Part shown: in pieces, positions 6,539 to 7,436 of the stretch
Numbering within the stretch: position 1 is the first letter of the stretch
Layout: every line of letters starts with the position of its first letter
DNA from: Bacteroidales bacterium UBA7574
GTDB taxonomy: Bacteria > Bacteroidota > Bacteroidia > Bacteroidales > Paludibacteraceae
DNA: 7,436 nt
Assembly (NCBI GenBank): GCA_002479035.1
Contig: DLLA01000138.1
Location: 1-7,436 of the forward strand
Reading direction: 5' to 3'
Position numbers and translations under genes: made by a program
The notes under the pieces: model-generated
Database searches by the model: none
Seen by the model: the letters and a program-made list of their open reading frames with translations, nothing else
Told to the model about the DNA's origin: nothing

Positions 6539-7436
6539 ACTTTCTCCACCACATATTCGCCTTCGACAGCAACAGCCCCTTGCTCTTCACTCAGTTCTAT
6601 TTCTGGGCGTTTTTCGCGTTGGTATATACGGTGTTCGCCATCATCATGGAGGTACGTCCCCTGCGTCGTCGGGCTGCCAACCCCATCGCGCAGCCCTCGC
6701 GCACACGCCTCCACCTGCGCAACATCTTCCTCATGGCGGTCAGTTGGTTCTTCTACTACAAGACCAGCGGCATCTTCCTCCTCATCCTCCTCTTCGTCAC
6801 CCTCAGCGACTGGCTCATCGCTCGGCAAATCTACCGCAACCGGCAGCGCAACAACGACATCAAAGCCCGCACTTGGCTGATAATCAGCGTCATCATCGAC
6901 CTCGGACTGCTCTGCTATTTCAAGTATGCCTACTTCTTCACCAACATGGTGAACGACCTCTTCGGCACGCACTTCGCCGTCTTCGACCTCTTTGCCTACA
7001 TCGGCAACGGCTTTCGTGAGTCGGGGCGGTTCATGGTGGACACCATCGTCCTGCCCGTCGGCATCTCGTTCTACATCTTCCAGGTCATCTCCTACACCGC
7101 CGACGTCTTCCGCGGGCGTATCCTACCCGTCCGCAACCTCCTCGACTTCGGCTTCTATGTCAGTTTCTTCCCCCAACTGGTAGCAGGACCTATCGTCCGC
7201 GCCAACGAGTTCATACCCCAACTCTACCGCCCCTTCCGCCTCAGTCGCCGGCTCGCTGGGTTAGCCGTCTTTTGGATACTCAATGGGCTTGCCAAGAAGA
7301 TTATACTCAGTGATTATCTGGCAGTTAACTTCATCGACCGCGTCTTCGACAACCCGCTTCTCTTCTCCGGCTTCGAGAATCTCTTCGCCCTTTTCGCCTA
7401 CTCCATGCAGGTCTATGCCGACTTCTCCGGCTACAC
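6535..7436 (+). CDS. MBOAT-family membrane O-acyltransferase (AlgI/PatA/DltB-like), 3' end outside window
   Basis: The frame opens with ATG at 6535, sharing ATGA with the stop of the SGNH gene, and stays open for 300 codons to the window edge, so the gene is partial. MBOAT proteins carry an activated acyl group across the inner membrane and pass it to an envelope polymer, usually through a partner protein. Family motifs are clear: LPVGISFYIFQVISYTADV (173-191) followed by RG, FFPQLVAGPIVR (211-222), GLAKKIILSDYLA (251-263), and YADFSGY (294-300) at the cut. Hydrophobic helices lie near 18-38, 63-76, 79-94, 114-135, 168-187, 204-220, 241-256 and 281-297. The catalytic histidine expected further on is outside the window, so activity cannot be judged. 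The family's usual length of about 460-500 residues suggests some 60% is present. There is no Shine-Dalgarno site, so translation is probably coupled to the upstream gene. Pairing with an SGNH protein is typical of O-acetylation systems. Confidence 0.93.
   Translation, partial: MNFLHHIFAFDSNSPLLFTQFYFWAFFALVYTVFAIIMEVRPLRRRAANPIAQPSRTRLHLRNIFLMAVSWFFYYKTSGIFLLILLFVTLSDWLIARQIYRNRQRNNDIKARTWLIISVIIDLGLLCYFKYAYFFTNMVNDLFGTHFAVFDLFAYIGNGFRESGRFMVDTIVLPVGISFYIFQVISYTADVFRGRILPVRNLLDFGFYVSFFPQLVAGPIVRANEFIPQLYRPFRLSRRLAGLAVFWILNGLAKKIILSDYLAVNFIDRVFDNPLLFSGFENLFALFAYSMQVYADFSGY

Noticed and set aside
6507..7019. A 170-codon plus-strand frame overlapping the MBOAT start, and a further one at 6992-7183
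   Set aside because: They run in other frames across clear MBOAT coding sequence; the products are Arg/His/Pro- or Ser-rich with no motif. The frame from 6535 carries all the family signatures.
1..7436. tRNA, rRNA, CRISPR array, insertion sequence or phage genes
   Set aside because: No cloverleaf-like segment, regularly spaced long identical repeats, transposase or phage motifs were seen, and almost all of the window is occupied by the five genes.

Overview
The window looks like a piece of a Bacteroidetes chromosome, most likely order Bacteroidales. Three things point there: the wording of the Dxs protein (for example IAEGHAV around the catalytic glutamate), a Bacteroidetes-type promoter (TTG, 20 bases, TAACTTTG, fitting TAnnTTTG) just before the first gene, and mostly absent Shine-Dalgarno sequences. 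I recall the order dxs-trkA-trkH from related genomes, but could not check it. The genus cannot be fixed from this sequence.

Layout. Bases 1-296 hold no convincing gene. They contain a G/C-rich dispersed repeat (62-91), four spaced CGATTT direct repeats (124-203), a long inverted repeat (214-249) and the promoter (247-277). Five genes follow, all on the + strand and tightly packed: dxs (297-2195), trkA (2162-3493), trkH (3512-5011), a secreted or membrane-anchored SGNH-hydrolase-like gene (5015-6538) and an MBOAT-family O-acyltransferase gene (6535 to the window end, where it is cut off). Junctions are a 34-base overlap, an 18-base gap, a 3-base gap and a 4-base ATGA overlap. This is what one long operon would look like.

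How the genes work together. Dxs starts the non-mevalonate isoprenoid pathway, which supplies the undecaprenyl lipid carrier and quinones. TrkA and TrkH form a potassium uptake system, with a cytosolic nucleotide-binding gate and a membrane pore. The SGNH protein and the MBOAT protein look like a two-part system that adds or removes O-acyl groups on an envelope polysaccharide or peptidoglycan, comparable to PatA/PatB/Ape1 or AlgI/AlgJ/AlgX.

The first three genes are ordinary housekeeping genes. The points of most interest are the SGNH-MBOAT pair, with about 150 residues inserted in the SGNH fold; a second, inverted copy of the dispersed repeat, read in frame as the C-terminus of the SGNH protein; and a marked switch in base skew and codon choice along the operon. 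I did not find a clearly new defence, mobile or RNA-guided system here.
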